Source: Bryoerythrophyllum caledonicum (Eukaryota; Streptophyta; Bryopsida; Pottiales; Pottiaceae). From it: a DNA stretch of 64,000 nt. The notes beneath the pieces are model-generated. The model saw nothing but the letters and a program-made list of their open reading frames with translations. It made no database searches and had not been told where the DNA came from. The position numbers and the translations under genes were made by a program. Position 1 is the stretch's first letter. Each line of letters starts with the position of its first letter. Below, piece after piece: positions 22,037 to 33,322 of the stretch. The stretch covers positions 4,243,976-4,307,975 of the forward strand of contig OZ020526.1 of the NCBI GenBank assembly GCA_963971425.1, given 5' to 3'.

Positions 22037-25000
22037 CTAGATTCCAGATGTAATGTTATGTAGACTCTTGAGGCTTAATCGGTCCCTACCAGTTTCGAAT
22101 TTTGTCCTCCCCAGAGGCTTTGTAAGCATGTCTGCGGGTTGATCTTTTGTGTTGATATAATCTACCTTAATTTCCCCTGAGTCGATTTTTTGCCTAGTAA
22201 AATGCCAATCAGTTTCAAAGTGCTTGGTTTTGTCATGAAATACTGGGTTGTGTGATATTTTTATGGCACTTTGATTATCAACTTTGATTGTGGTTGGTAG
22301 TGTACCTCCTGAAATAAGCTCTTGAAGAAGCCTCCGCAACCAAATTGCTTCACAAGTGCAGCTAGCCAATGCCCGATATTCTGATTCGCAAGAGGACCTT
22401 GCAGTGGATGCTTGTTTCCTGGAGCGCCATGATATCGGTGAGCTCCCCAAGAGAAATAAATAGGCTGAGGTGGATATTCTGTCATCTGGATCTTGGGCAT
22501 AGTCTGCATCCGAGTATCCTGAGAGCTGATTCTCCTCCCCAACTTTGTAAAAGATGCCGAGCGATGGGTGACGACGGATGTAGCGTAAGATACCGCGGGC
22601 TGCGTGTAAATGAGCAAGCTGCGGGCTATTTGTGTACCTGCTGCATATTCCGACAGCCAAGGCAATGTCAAGCCGGGTTTTGGTTAGCCAATGAAGCTGT
22701 CCTACGATTGTTCGGTACAACTGTGGATCACACAGGGGCGTGCCTGTGTCCTTGCGTAGCTGCAGGCCCTCATTCATAGGAATGAAACTGGGGTTGGCTT
22801 CTTCCATTCGAAAGTCATCAAGGATTTGAAGAGCGTAGGAGGTCTGGTGCAGCAATAAACCTTGGTGTGTCCGAGTATATTCAACACCTAAGTATTTTTT
22901 TATTGTTCCCAAGTCTGTCATGCGAAACTCACGGTGCAGTAAGAGCTTGAGCTCAACAATGAGACTCATGTTACTTCCACTCAGCTTGAGGTCGTCAACA
23001 TACAAGATGAGGATGATGGTACCATGCGCATCATGGCGATAGTAAACATTAGGATCGGCGTGAGATTTTTGCATACCTTGGCTTCGAAGGTATTGATCAA
23101 CTCGGGAATACCAAGCGCGCGGACTTTGCTTAAGGCCATAAAGAGCTCGGTGTAGACGGCAGACTTTCGATTCTTGACCTGGTACCACGAATCCTTCGGG
23201 TTGCTCCAAATACACTTCCTCTGTTAGATGGCCATTCAAGAAAGCAGTTTGAACGTCCATCTGATGGATGGGCCAATTGTTGTGTGCGGCAATCGCTGCT
23301 ATAGTGCGAATCGATTCCCATCGAACCACTGGCGCGAAGGTTTCTTCGTAGTCAATGCCGTAGCGTTGTTGAAACCCACGGGCTACGAGCCTAGCTTTAT
23401 AGCGGACCGAGTTGCCATCAATTGCAGGTTTCAGTTTGTAGATCCATCGGGCTGTTATCGGTTTCTTGCCAGGTGGAAGGTCCACCAAGGACCAGGTATG
23501 GTTCTGTAGAATGGAGTCATATTCGGATTGCATCGCTTGTCGCCAGTGGGAAGATTGGATTGCATCCCGAAAATTCAAGTTTTCACCGCCCTCCATTAGC
23601 CCTGCAAAGAGCTCGGTTGAGGCGATGAAGTCGTTGAGGTGGCCTGGGAAACGCCGTTCTCGTTGTGAGCGACGTGGTTGTGATGGATCGGCGCTTGCTG
23701 GTGGTGGGATCGGCTGTGGGTCAATGTCTGGGCTGCGGAATGATTGCGGTGATGATGGAGGGCTGGTGGGGCCTGTGGCGCGCTCAACATTGGTCGTGTC
23801 TGGTGATTCTGCAGAAACTGAGCTGGGTGGTTCAGTTGGATCACATGGAATGACTGGTGGAGGCGTCCGGTTGGAGTTAAAATTGGATTCGTCAGGAAGG
23901 ACTGTTGGGCAGTGTTAAACAGATGGGCCGCCGAGGATTGTAGAAGGTGGCTCTCGGCTTAAGTTAGCTTCGGCTCCAGCTTGTTCCGCCTCCATGATTC
24001 TCACGTCGCCTGAGATTATCACCTGTCCTTTTCTAAAATGGAAGCAACGGTAGCCCTTCACGTGGTTGTCATAGCTCAGCAGGATGCACTTTTCAGTGTG
24101 AGAGTCAAGTTTGGATCTCTTTATCAACGGAATGTGGACATATACTATAGATCCAAAAATGCAAAGATGAGAGATGTCAGGTTTCTTACCAAAGAATAGT
24201 TCATCAGGGGTCTTGCCTGGGTTATCTTTTGTTGAGCGTAAGTTTAGAATAATTGTAGCCGCCCGCACAGCTTCAGCCCATAGCATCCGAGGAAGATTCT
24301 TTCCTAGTAATAGGCACCTTACGATATCTTGGAGTGAGCGATTTCTTCGTTCAGAGATGCCGTTTTGATGAGGACTATAGGGTTGTGTGAATTGGCGGTG
24401 GATGCCTGCTGCTTCACAAAACTTGGTAAATGCTGCTGATATATACTCACCACCGTTGTCGCAACGAAACTTCTGAATTTTTTTCTTGGTTATATTCTCC
24501 ACTTCAGCCTTGAAGATTTTGAACTTATCCAGAGTTTCGCTTTTGTGAGTCATGAAGTAGGTCCATGTTCTTCGCGAAAAATCATCAATGAATGTCACGT
24601 AGTAATACGCACCTCCCAGTGATCTGACTTTAAATGGCCCGCAGACATCCGAATGAATCAGTTCAAGTATATCAGTCGTTCTAGATCGTGCCACTTTCGG
24701 TATGTGTCTTCTGCTTTGTTTCCCCTGTAAACAAGTTTCGCACGGAGCTGAAATAATTCTAAGAGGTGGTAATCCTGTCACTGCATTGTGTGCTATCATC
24801 CTCCGCATGCCTTGCTGATTGAAGTGTCCCAATCTGGAATGCCAAAGGTGTGACTTGTGCGCTAATTCGGTGATGCAAGACTGTCCCTCAACAATGTTTT
24901 TCTCTTGAGGATGCGTATAATAATCGGAAGCTGGAATCCTGGATAGAAGAGTTTCAGAGTCCAGTCGATATAGGCCGCTTCTTTGGTCTCGTGAAGCACG

Positions 25001-26611
25001 GGCTATTAATTTGCCATTCTTGCGATCTCTGATGAAACATCCCTCTGTCAAAAATTCTAGGCTAAGGTTTTTATCAGCAATATAACCAACAGACATGAGG
25101 TTCTTTACGATACCAGGCGAAAACAAAACATCCTCAACTGTCTTTATTTCACCTGAACTCATCTTCATCGACACATTTCCTACGCCAGTCACTGGATGCC
25201 CTTGGCCTCCTGTTGATCGGACCTTAAGTCCATGAGATGGTTTCAGTTTGGAAAATACATCTGCATTGCCTGTAATATGATTTGAAGCACCTGAATCAAG
25301 GTACCAGGAGACTTGAGAGCTGTCCTGGTTAATTGAGTTTACCTCTGATTCGTTGAAGCATGCATCCACCACAGTGTATGCATCTGTTTCTTCTTCATAA
25401 GGCATATCGAAAGCAGGTTCCGATCCTTCTTGTTCCGTGTCGACTTGATGTACGTGGCCACTCAGCCGGTGGGATCGCTTTTCGACGAGTCGATGCTCCC
25501 AGTCCTTTGCTCTGTCAATGTGTGCTTTGATCTCGCACTCGCGTTCAAGGTGACCTTCTTCGCCACAGAAATTACAGACCTCCGATCTTGGTTTCTCTGG
25601 TCCCCGAGCTTTGAACCTCGGTTGGTAGGATGATGATCTGCCTCTTGAGTGGTTGGAGCCTTGGAACGAAGGTCGTACAGATTGGATCAAGCTTGGTGCT
25701 GATTGGAACTGATGCATAGGCCTCCCTTGGTAACTGTGATGAAAGTTCGATCGTGGTGACTGATAGGACTGAGGAGTGTATGTGGGGCGGCGACCATAAC
25801 CACCGTACTGTTGGGAACCTCCTTGATTCCCAAAGCTCTGTCCTTGAGGTCTAAATGAATTAGAGGATCTAAATCCTCCTCTTTGCATCAACAATGCTTC
25901 ACTGGTCCTCTCATGACCATTTAACCCTAACGACATTTCTACTGCGATGAGTTTTGACTCAAGGTTTTCATAATCTGGTAATCTTTCTCCATCTAGAGTC
26001 ATTCTCTTAAAAATGTCATATTGACTTGGTAGATTCCGAACTGTCTAGTACACGACAATGGGCTCGGGAAGTTCAAGATCAAGTTCTTCAAGTAGATCTA
26101 CGACTTCCTTGACCTCTGTAAGAAAAGAATCCATTGACACATTTTCTGATTTCCTCATGCTGAAGAATTTTTCTATCAACATGATTGTACGAGGACCATT
26201 GCGAGCTTCATAACGATTCTTCAATTTTGTCCAACATTGGTGAGGCTCAGTGTACCTTTTCAGAAGTCTCAGTGTTGCATTCTTGGCGTTATTGTTGATG
26301 GCTGCCAAGGCGCTCTCCCTTCCCAAGCGCTCAGTCTCCGACATGTGTGCCGATGGCGGCGTGATGCAGTAGGTGAACAGTCCATCGCGCTGCAGCATGT
26401 GCTTCATCCGGTATGCCCATACGGCATAGTTGTGTGCTCACTCCAGATGGTAGGATTCGGGGATGGAGCATTCGTGTGTAATGTTGGGTCTACGAAGTGA
26501 GCTTGACCATCCAGCGTCTTCTCGGAGATCTCCCGATCCTCTCGTCAGTGAACTGATCGACGTCGGAACCGTTGTCCCAGACATAGATCCGGCACCTTGA
26601 GGGTCTGCCAT
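22037..26611 (-). pseudogene. Copia gag-pol, one frame with three in-frame stops
   Basis: From the ATG at 26611 to the stop at 22037-22039 a single frame of 1,525 codons holds the whole polyprotein. It is broken only by TGA (26440-26438), TAG (26047-26045) and TAA (23917-23915). Gag: NYAVWAYRM, WTKLKNRYEARNGPRT, zinc knuckle CNFCGEEGHLEREC. Protease: WYLDSGASNHIT. Integrase: H-H-C-C finger (HSRLGHF to CETCLQGK) and the D,D,E set [54 protein letters not shown]. RNase [23 protein letters not shown]. All catalytic residues checked are present. Copia normally makes one polyprotein, so the stops should cut off pol unless read through. Confidence 0.9.
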
Positions 26612-26807
26612 ATTGATCTACTAGCTAGTTCGGTTCTCTATTGCCACTGTGAAGGTGTGATTTGAGATAGAGGTGTGAGGAGGAAATGGATGGAACGACT
26701 GGAACAAAACTCGAAAGGGAAATAAAGGAACAAATCGTTGCTAATCACTATGGGAGGTGCTCACCTCCTGCGAGATCTCACTGCCTAGGAAAGCTGCTCT
26801 GATACCA

Positions 26808-26988
26808 TGTTAATCTGCACTCACAAGACTCACTGTGGGAACCTAACTGTTCGAAGAAGGAGTTCGATGGTTGGGGTTTAATACTACGGAGATCAAGAGA
26901 GGAAGAGAAAGAGTCAGAATAAAAAAACATCTACTCAACGGAACAGTAACAATAATGGTAACCAAGGGTCGGACACTAAGTTCCAACA
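26808..26988 (-). repeat. Copia 5' LTR (right)
   Basis: A 181-bp repeat that should contain the promoter for minus-strand transcription of the element. It is followed directly by the tRNA-Met primer-binding site. Confidence 0.95.
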
Positions 26989-27374
26989 ACTCGCCAGTAG
27001 TGGAACTGTAGCATAAAGAAAACCACGTTAAGAATGTTGTTAATATGAATTATTCAAGAAATTTGATTTATACCACACAAGAAACGTGAGTTTCTTTCAG
27101 ACATTGTTTTAAGTAACGTGATTTTCTTCAGGCAATTATAGTTACACAGTTTCTAAGTCCTGCAGGCACTAATGATGAAAAAGCCAAGGTATTTCTGCTA
27201 CAATACTGAGTTTATGGAATGTTTCAAAATTTGCAGTTTGCAGTGAGTGTGTTGGAGCCTTTGTTGCGAGAATCAGAGACTAGGTTACCTCAGATTCACT
27301 CTTCTAAGTCACAATCATCAGCTTCCACAAGCCATGATACTTCAGGTGACGGAACTATGGTGTGTGAAGAATGA

Positions 27375-28148
27375 CACTCTGATGAGTGTGATCTGATTAA
27401 GAGGGTTGTACTGAGCAAGGTGGCTCAATATATACATGTTGAGTCAAGACGACTGTACAACAGTGAAGCGGTCCAATGGGAGCGCAAGATGAAACTGTGG
27501 TTAATGAACAGATATAGACAGAGAATACTAACATGGTGAATTTCCGAGATGAATATTAGTATTTATTTCTGTTCAGAATCGTAGGATGGAAAACTTTCCT
27601 GCACTGATTCTAAGGGAATCGCTATAAAATTATGTGATTACCATCGGTAATGATGATCCAACAAAATGATTCTTGTCTCTGCCTAGATTCACCTTTTGTT
27701 CTCATTTCCTATTTAGCAAGGGCTTCGCACAGTTGAGTATAAGTCTTCAAAATCTGTGCGTGACTGTAGTTTACTATCTTACATGGAAATGAGAGATGCT
27801 GTTGAATACCTTCATGAAACAGAGAATCTCCTCCAAGTCTCGCAATGCTTCCTCTCTCAATGATCATCACATCTTGCATCCAAGAAAGCCTTGCCAATCT
27901 GCTTCTCGGGAGGGGATCAGGGATAAGGCACCAGACTTTTGGCTGCAGAAGACTCCTAAACCATCTAGAATAATGTTGATTTGTATGTGCCACGGACAGC
28001 ATGTGAGTTTCATGTCAGTAGTCCACGCGAACAGGGCTTCTGTACAACATGCTGGAGCTAGGATCTATGAATCCCTGATCGTGCGCACTGCAGACTCTGA
28101 GGTCGACCTGCAACCGAAAGAGCAGATTTGCAGAGATTGCAAATCTGT
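27375..28148. other. 3' flank of receptor-kinase pseudogene
   Basis: Contains GTGGCTCAATATATACATGT and other AT-rich stretches; no clear poly(A) signal could be assigned. The 172-codon frame at 27796-28314 shows no domain and runs into a repeat. Confidence 0.4.
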
Positions 28149-28937
28149 TACCAAGTTGTTACCATGTCAGGAGACGCATTACACTACAGTACTAGCAACC
28201 CTGTCGCCCCTCAGGGGCGGTTTACACTACAGACCAAGAGCCGTGACCAAGGAAAATGGATTAATTCCATGGTCACACTTCCATGGTCACACTTCAGAAA
28301 AATGTAAATTTTAAAGCCCTTGGACCTCTCACTAAGTGTAAACCGAACTTGGACCGGGAGGAATGACCATGTACTAAAAAGTGGGCGTGTTGATTTTTTT
28401 AACAAATGCCTAAAAATGGTAGTATTTCCTAAAATAACAAAGAAAATAAAACAAGCCAAATAACAAAAAGGGTGGCCGCCATTGTATCTACAGTAACGTT
28501 GGGCCCCCTCCAAAAAACCAAAACATAAATAAATAAATTAAATAAAATAAAAAATAATAAAACGGCATTTCAGGCCCATGGTCTCCTCGTTCAGCAATGA
28601 GAGAACCCTTTTTGCCTCTCTCATGGCAAAATTTGGGGGACCCTTCAACATTATCCACTAGGCCTATTTCTAGGTTTTTTGAGGACCTCAAATTCTTTGG
28701 TCACTTTTCTTTTTTCCTCGTAGTGTGAACCCAAGTCATCCTTGGACGAGTTGATGGAGCCAATCACATATTTTAGAGGTGCAAGGGACGAGTTTTTGGT
28801 CCGTAGTGTAAATCACCCCTCATTTACTATACAAACATTGCATTTAGTGTAAGTTGTTACCATGTCAGGAGACTCATTACACTACTAGCAATCCTGTCGC
28901 CTCTCACATACTACACAAAACATCGCATTTAGTGTAT
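28149..28937 (+). repeat. Tandem duplication split by a MITE
   Basis: ACCATGTCAGGAGAC, then CATTACACTAC, then CTAGCAA, then a CTATACAAACATTGCATTTA-type palindromic end form a unit present twice. The first copy runs from 28149 to 28853 and is interrupted by the MITE at 28214-28819. The second copy is 28854-28937. The unit carries the left terminal palindrome of the next element, so that element has two left ends. Confidence 0.65.
28214..28819. mobile_element. 606-bp MITE with TCA duplication
   Basis: About 24-bp inverted ends with three mismatches (left GGGGCGGTTTACACTACA, right complement GGGGTGATTTACACTACG), flanked by TCA at 28211-28213 and 28820-28822. Like the 10.6-kb MITE it uses a 3-bp TCA site, but the ends differ. 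It interrupts the tandem duplication above. The open frames inside it are not convincing. Confidence 0.7.
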
Positions 28938-31778
28938 GGTCGCAAATAGTGTACTTACTTTTGTAGACTATTTGTGAATAAGCTCACAATCAGTGTAAGC
29001 TGCCAATGTCATTTATGATTCCCTCAATCAATCACCTACCGGTTGTCAAACCTTTATTCTCCTCGTTGACTCCTCCCTATTCCCCAGTCTATTTACACTC
29101 CAAAAACATCCTTGTTTTTTCACTTGCAACCCTGAAATTGGGAATGTAAGATCTAGGAATTTTCAATGGTTTGAGTGAGCAAGGTGTTTGAGTACGGGTT
29201 TGGCTTGCCCAGGGTTCTAGAAAATTTGGGATTTGGGCGCTGGGGTTTCTAAGGTCTAGGCGCTGGGGTTTCTCGGGATTCCGGGTTTCTTCGCAAAATT
29301 TTTGTTGGGGGGGAGCTTTCATCCCCGAAAACTTGGGGTATCCAAATCGGCAGCAAACCGTATAGGTTGAGTGCAGTCTCCGATTGCACTCCCGGCGCCG
29401 GAGCTCAGCGCCGTCCCAAGCGCGGTCCTGAGCGCAGTCTCTCACCCGACAATCCTGACGTAGTCTCCAACCCAGTTTCGCGAGCGACGATCCAGTTTCT
29501 CGCGCCAAGATTGACTCGATTAAGTTTCTCGCTCAAGTTTGGCCTAGTTTGGCTTGAGTGCAATCCCGAGCCCCAACACCGCTCTACTAGATGTCAAACC
29601 CTGACTTCACTCTGTCAGGTATGAATTTCATCCATAGCCTTCCTTCTCATCCAAATATTGAGTGGAAATCAGGAATGTAAATACAACTTGTCATCTACGC
29701 TGGGACAAAATCATCGCCGAGCTACCAAGCGGTGTAGCAGGGCTCCACCATTCAAACGTGCCGCACCGTGGTTGTATGGATGGTCGAGGACCAGACCTTG
29801 CACGGGTCCCGCGGGCTTTAAGGCCGTTTTGTGAGAGCGTTTCCGAAACATTTCCGAGCCCAACACCAAACCAACCTCATGAGAGCGATCATTGGTGGAC
29901 ACATATGCAAGACACACTATTCCCACCTGATGACGATGCACCAACGGAGGCTACTCAAATAAGTCACTGCACTATGGGCAAGAGGAAAAGAATACTCAAC
30001 AAAGCGAGCAGTGGTCAAGGCCCCCATCGTTCAGACTGGGTACAATGGCTATACCTTCGACTGTTGCAGAATTTTAAAGTTTACCGCAACTCTAGGATTA
30101 AATTCTCTCCGGTCCTTCTCAAAGGACTTGCCCTATCTATCCTTTTAGTGATTGATTCTCCGTATATCGTCCAATCTACTGATCCTAAGGACAATGTCGT
30201 CTTAACACAAAAAATCACAGGTACGTGGGTTTATCATTTCATGGATGCCCACAACATTGTCCTATTAACTCAAACATGCCGTTTAACTTGTAGTCCACAA
30301 AAAGAGGCCAAAATTGAAGTGAACACGACATTTCATTTAGGTGATTTACATCGTGGATTCCAATCCAGTCATTTTGATGATAACCTAATAGAAAACATGG
30401 ATGATACCGACTTCGTAATTAACATGGACAACGGTAAAACTTTAGGTTTTTGTAGTGATACTATTGTGAAGTACGCTGATGTTGTTGCCGGTGGAGAAGC
30501 CATGACAATGGTTGTTAGAATTTCAGGAGGCCCTAGGGTCATCATTGAAGCGCCTATGTTCATTTTTACTAACTCTAGTGGTAATTATCTTATCTGCGGT
30601 TTTAAGGACAATACTTTCGGCATTTGTTACCAGTGCGTTTGATGGGATGGATGGACCAATCCCTATTTCCTCAATTCTTTGAGGAACCACGGGCTTATCA
30701 ACATGATGTGTACTATTGTACAGAGTACGTTTCGGTAGACAAATGTACCGCTCACAATTTAACCCATAGGTTGGCGGCCATTTTGGCATTGAAAAGAACG
30801 GTTTTGAAATACTTACCGCCGTGTACAACTCACCTTTGTCAACCGGCGGATACGGTCGTGATTTCCAAAATCAAGGACCCTTGGACGAGATAGTAGGAGG
30901 CAAAAAAAATTGAACTCATCCGCAACAACGCTTGGTAAAACACTCCCTTTGGCAAACGCCAGTGGTTTGGTAAACTTACCAACCGGAGTAAGGAATTTTT
31001 TCTTCACATGGCCGCAAATACAATTAATGACGTCAATCATATGGTTGATTATGATAACATTTCATATGCCCAAAAAGCCATTATTAGAACTGGTTTGTTG
31101 TTGAATTCAGATGGCACTTGGTCGATTGATCAATTATTTCTGCACCTTCAGAAAATCATTGCCAAATATCGTCCTTTCTTTCAAGGACAAGAGGTTCCCA
31201 ATTTGCCGTCGACAATTTCATATTTGAATTATTTTTAAATATGAATTTGGAATTCTACTTTTTTTTTCCTTGCACTTGAATTCCTTTTCTTCTATTTTCA
31301 TACATTATTTCCATGTCATACTTTTTATGTTTTCACGCCATTCCTTATTTCTTCCCATTTTGTCACTTTGTTTTCTCCCCAAAAATTTAACAAAGTCTGC
31401 TTTCACTTGAGCAAAAATTTTGAATGACCATACCTTACTTCAATTTTGTCCAAATCAAACATATGAGTTACTTTTTGACATCTACAAAAAATGTAGATGT
31501 CGAAAAACACCTCATTTGCCCAATTCAGAGATGTTATGAGTGAGATACGTCCTCCGGAAGTTTCTTGGGAAGATACTTGGTAGTTACAGCAGCAAGCTTT
31601 CCATACACTGAATGTGCACATGTAAGAATAATATCCTTCAAATATTTACAGGAATTCGCATATAGTGTACTATTTCAGATTTAGTGTATTGTTCTGTCAC
31701 TACACTAATTATAATTTTACATTTAGTGTATGGGTTCGTATTTAGTGTGCAATACACTAAATGCAATGTTTAGTGTAC
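28911..31778 (+). mobile_element. Palindromic-end element with transposase (copy 2)
   Basis: The left palindrome is 28911-28937 (a duplicated one lies at 28827-28853). The right palindrome is 31752-31778, with arms TACACTAAA and TTTAGTGTA. Subterminal sequences (GCAAATAGTGTACTTAC on the left, CACTACACTAATTATAATTT on the right) match the other two copies. It carries the transposase remnant 29662-31235, so this is probably the autonomous form of the family. Confidence 0.65.
29662..31235 (+). pseudogene. DDE (pogo/Tc1-like) transposase remnant
   Basis: The first frame (29662-30642, 326 codons) contains SDWVQWLYLRLLQNF, DLHRGFQSSHF, DFVINMDNGKTLGF (likely first catalytic Asp) and RISGGPRVIIEAPM, and ends through a frameshift near 30635. 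The second frame reads MGWMDQSLFPQFFEEPRAYQ, SVDKCTAHNLTHRL (likely second Asp; usual form DN..GHN) and LKYLPPCTTHLCQPAD, as in DDE_1 transposases of the pogo group. Two stops (30892-30897) replace the expected RW after PWTR, another stop follows near 30943, and then DYDNISYAQKAIIRTGLLL continues to EVPN. Function in life: cut-and-paste transposition. This copy is dead. Confidence 0.7.
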
Positions 31779-32465
31779 TTCAAGCATTTTAGAAGTTGAT
31801 GAGTCAGTCGGGTCTCAAGAAAAAAGAATAAATACCCTTTTTGACATTCTAGGTCAGTGAAGGGCAACACTTTTTGAGCGAGGTGCGACAAGGTTTCTTG
31901 TAGTGTTACCCAACCCTTTACAAACGAGTTGTACCAAATTGACACACTGAGGTTCTGTTGATTGACTAAGACGAAGTAGTAAAGGCTTGTCTACATTCTC
32001 CTACAACTCATGCGCTGATTGCAAGTTCCAATTAGGTTTTAGCCGGTGGGATTGTAATTTCTTCATATTTTTGAAACCATATAGTTGCCAAATTGACTCG
32101 TCGTTGTCATTAAAGGATTAACTCATAAATAACATGTCGAAGTAATTGGAAAATTATTAAGTGAAAATGCTGGAATAGCATAAATTTTGATAAATAAAAT
32201 CTCTGATATCCATAGAGATTAAAGTGGACCGGGGTTTGGAAAAGCCTTAGCCTTGGATAAGGTGAAACAACCCTAAACCACAATTCTTTTAAATCAAATG
32301 GGGTCTAAAATTACATTGTACATGTCGAAGGAAACTATGCACGACAATGAAGAATCTAGAATGAAGCTCATCGAGCATATTTTCCAAAATTTGTCTCGAA
32401 GGTGCCATTTTGATACAGAATTAAAAAAAGCTCAAACACCATCAAAGCCTTGGATTGTGCTGCAG
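31779..32465. other. 0.7 kb spacer without a recognised gene
   Basis: AT-rich, only short frames (31757-31945 minus, 32298-32480 plus) with no motif. Nothing further supported. Confidence 0.4.
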
Positions 32466-32744
32466 GGATCTCCTTATTGACCTTGGTCAAGCGTTGCACC
32501 AAACCTCAGCCTTGGGTGGATCCATTTTTTTTGGCCCTGCCCGTTTTAGGATTCTAGAGGCTTTTTTGGAAAAAATTTGGCCGAATCTGAGGCCTACGGC
32601 GCCATACTACCCACGTAGACGTCCGTAAGGTCTAATAAGACCCCCTCCAACATATAAATAGGGCATGGTTTTGTCCTTACCCTCCCCCACCCTTCGAAGC
32701 CTAAGGCTTAGTGCAACGCTCGACCGGGGTATTTAGGCAAATCC
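32466..32744. mobile_element. MULE-type MITE (copy 2)
   Basis: 279 bp, homologous throughout to the MITE at 3220-3499 (shared CAAACCTCAGCCTTGGGT). It is flanked by GTGCTGCAG at 32457-32465 and GCGCTGCAG at 32745-32753, a 9-bp duplication with one mismatch. The TIR stem reads GCGTTGCACC and AGTGCAACGC where copy 1 has GCGGTGCACC and GGTGCACCGC, so a change on one arm is matched on the other. Confidence 0.8.
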
Positions 32745-32753
32745 GCGCTGCAG

Positions 32754-33322
32754 GGTATATGCTACTTGTCATGGGTCGGTTCCGAAATATGTACTTCCAC
32801 TTGCAGAATATTGAAAACTGATGGTGACTAAAAAAGAGAAGGCATGCCAAATCCAAAACCGCACCAGCAGGTTGTTGAGACTTTGACACCAAAACTGCAC
32901 ACCTGCGTGACCCTTAACCACTATCCAACCTCTACCTCAGCAAATCATCGTCTCCGCAGGTGCTGCTTTTTGAAACACTGCGATGTAAGTTGCTTTCATA
33001 CGATGTGCCTGAATATATACGAATATACACACAGATGGATTGCGGCATCAGCCGGCCTAGTCATAAATGAGTAAAGGCAACAGTGTTGCTACAAATCTAC
33101 AGTAACATGGCTACAGTGATGTGCGAGGACAAGATGTGGTTTGATACTCCGACACTCCTATCCCCCCTCCCCATCTCAGCAGAAAGAAATCTACTTACAG
33201 CACTCGAGAAGGGTCATATCCTCTCGAAGCAATCAGTTGCTGCACTACTACCATTTGGGGGAATTTTAGCACAAGATCAGATCTGATCACCATCTACTTA
33301 ATTGTCTGCAAACTCGTCATCG
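32754..33322. other. Upstream region of the dioxygenase gene
   Basis: Carries the repeat shared with 12.8-13.3 kb (32760-32960) and then about 360 bp that should include promoter and 5' UTR. ATATATACGAATATACACAC lies near 33011. No TATA box could be assigned with confidence. Confidence 0.35.

Larger units (their letters stand above)
21373..26988 (-). mobile_element. Complete Ty1/Copia LTR retrotransposon
   Basis: A 5,616-bp element on the minus strand. LTRs of 181 bp (21373-21553 and 26808-26988) begin and end TGTT...AACA and differ at one position by eye, so the insertion is recent. ACTCG is duplicated at 21368-21372 and 26989-26993. On the minus strand the primer-binding site TGGTATCAGAGC (26807-26796) directly follows the 5' LTR and matches the initiator-Met tRNA 3' end. 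The polypurine tract CAAGAGGGGG (21563-21554) precedes the 3' LTR. Domain order gag, protease, integrase, RT, RNase H defines Copia. It lies in the last intron of the receptor-kinase pseudogene, 8 nt after the splice donor. Confidence 0.97.
14915..27374 (+). pseudogene. LRR receptor-like kinase pseudogene (HPCA1/LRR-VIII-1-like layout)
   Basis: Exons recognised from ORF content and GT/AG sites: 14915-15021 (signal-peptide-like, with a GTC repeat); 15112-15233 (NWVPGTDPCVSSWAGIDCD); LRR exons 15705-15779, 15862-15933, 16195-16269, 16376-16449, 16571-16642, 17004-17062 and 17340-17409; linker exons near 17628-17691, 17983-18083 (YNCWENESALDSACVRPLNC) and 18206-18261; kinase exons to 27374. The order N-terminal cap, LRRs, Cys-rich stalk, kinase fits plasma-membrane LRR-VIII-1 kinases. 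Lesions: TAA in exon 2; a 74-bp LRR exon (frameshift) ending in TAG; truncated or frame-shifted exons at 17004 and 17340; TAG in 18206-18261; a frameshift near 19250; no recognisable transmembrane exon; and no HRD catalytic-loop exon. Copia sits in the last intron. Alternative exon choices could remove some lesions, not all. Confidence 0.75.

Noticed and set aside
22369..22779. 136-codon plus-strand frame opposite the RNase H region of pol
   Set aside because: Antisense shadow of the pol frame with no motif.
23466..23918. 150-codon plus-strand frame inside Copia pol
   Set aside because: Antisense shadow of the real gag-pol frame; no domain, and unlike 21601-22023 it lies fully opposite coding sequence.
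22037..26611. Programmed readthrough or RNA editing of the three Copia stops
   Set aside because: No readthrough context or structure was seen, and C-to-T decay explains all three more simply; kept only as a remote option.
27796..28314. 172-codon frame after the receptor kinase
   Set aside because: No motif and it reads into the MITE at 28214.
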